From Allodiplogaster sudhausi (Eukaryota > Nematoda > Chromadorea > Rhabditida > Diplogasteridae), in the NCBI GenBank assembly GCA_945643635.1, contig CALZFC010000044.1, positions 975,001 through 1,039,000 of the forward strand: a DNA stretch of 64,000 nt, written 5' to 3'. Below the pieces are notes generated by a model. It searched no databases and was not told the DNA's origin. It saw nothing but the letters and a program-made list of their open reading frames with translations. The first letter of the stretch is position 1; every line of letters begins with the position of its first letter. Made by a program: the position numbers and the translations under genes. Shown one piece after another: positions 63,416 through 64,000 of this stretch.

Positions 63416-63548
63416 AATGTTGTATTTCTCGACAATTCTTGGCCTGTTGTTCAAGTCATTATATTTATTTTTGAAAAGTTATATCTCACCCTTGCATTTT
63501 TATCATTTGTTCCATGTTGTCGGATGTCGTTTGAGCATTTTATTTCTC

Positions 63549-63554
63549 AATAAA
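63549..63554 (+). terminator. Polyadenylation signal of third saposin gene
   Basis: AATAAA 133 nt downstream of the stop codon. Confidence 0.6.
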
Positions 63555-63784
63555 TATTTACTTCATAGCTCGATCGATTTTTACATCTCACAAAGAGTGG
63601 AAATGTTTTCGGTATTTGACAGTATTTTCGACGGGAGCCGTGAGAAGAAATGTTCTAAGCTAAAGTGAGAACAATATTTTATGCAACGGTCCAAACGGGT
63701 AGAGCTGTAGGCTTGCGGAGCTGTCAAAAGGAATAAAATTGAGCGGCTTTTAAGTTTGAGCATTTTGGCGACTCTGTGGCAAGC

Positions 63785-63915
63785 AAGGATGGGCCGGGCC
63801 CGTATGGCATTAGGCCCAACCCGTCTTTGAATTTAAAAGCCGGTCCCAATATCTTATTTAGCCTCAGAAAGACGAGAGGCGAACGGCCCATTAGGCTGAC
63901 CATTTGATAGGTAAT
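63785..63915. repeat. Possible relative of the GGCCCG element
   Basis: Begins AAGGATGGGCCGGGCCCGTA, resembling the left end of 14362-14694, then loses the GC-rich interior and continues GGCCCAACCCG. Likely a decayed or truncated copy; the window ends about 85 bp further on. Confidence 0.4.
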
Positions 63916-64000
63916 CAGGGCAGTTTTTAGGGATATAAAGCATAGAAAAAGCAAAAATAATAAAATGTTGTGTGAACAGGAGGTTCTCAAAGAGGTATGA

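Noticed and set aside
1..64000. CRISPR arrays, operons with ribosome binding sites, prophage features
   Set aside because: The window is eukaryotic: spliced genes, nematode-specific families. No regularly spaced direct repeats of CRISPR type were seen.

Overview
The window is nuclear DNA of a nematode. The evidence is a major sperm protein (MSP) gene with MSP-type promoter elements, a second MSP-domain gene, three caenopore-like saposin-B genes, two serpentine chemoreceptor genes, and intron-rich genes with AT-rich introns of about 50-1,000 bp. The species is not identified. Exon models were built by hand from splice sites; almost all join in phase, which argues that base quality is good.

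Layout. 1-1.7 kb: (GA)n-rich intergenic DNA. 1.75-13.2 kb (+): a 27-exon gene for an acidic C2H2 zinc-finger protein with a Mutator/FLYWCH-transposase-like DNA-binding module; one intron carries a perfect TTAA-flanked MITE. 14.36-14.69 kb: a very GC-rich inverted-repeat element. 15.1-18.0 and 21.8-25.4 kb (-): two paralogous 8-exon seven-transmembrane receptors (Sre-like), the second with two tRNA-Cys(GCA) genes nested in an intron. 27.2-28.0 kb (-): the mitochondrial ribosomal protein mS37 (CHCHD1). 28-34.7 kb: mostly empty, with (GA)n tracts and a second TTAA MITE family. 34.8-35.4 and 37.2-37.9 kb (-): two tandem secreted saposin-B genes. 38.9-42.2 and 43.3-46.6 kb (-): a tandem pair encoding an unrecognised signal-peptide/one-TM protein; the 43-46 kb copy is complete (14 exons, including a 7-nt microexon) and the 39-42 kb copy is decayed. 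47.2-50.0 kb: an MSP-domain gene flanked by Lys/Glu-rich exons (-), and an msp gene with a frame-breaking deletion (+). 50.8-52.5 kb (+): an unrecognised gene with an acidic tail. 53.8-60.1 kb (+): an 18-exon orphan gene (626 aa). 61.3-61.6 kb: a 31-bp purine minisatellite. 62.4-63.4 kb (+): a third saposin-B gene.

Functionally the window mixes gut/immune effectors (saposins), chemosensation, sperm proteins, one housekeeping mitoribosome gene and several nematode-restricted unknowns. The most unusual features are the domesticated-transposase-like zinc-finger gene, two families of TTAA-flanked MITEs, several GC-AG introns, tRNAs nested in a receptor intron, and purine microsatellites placed directly after 5' splice sites.
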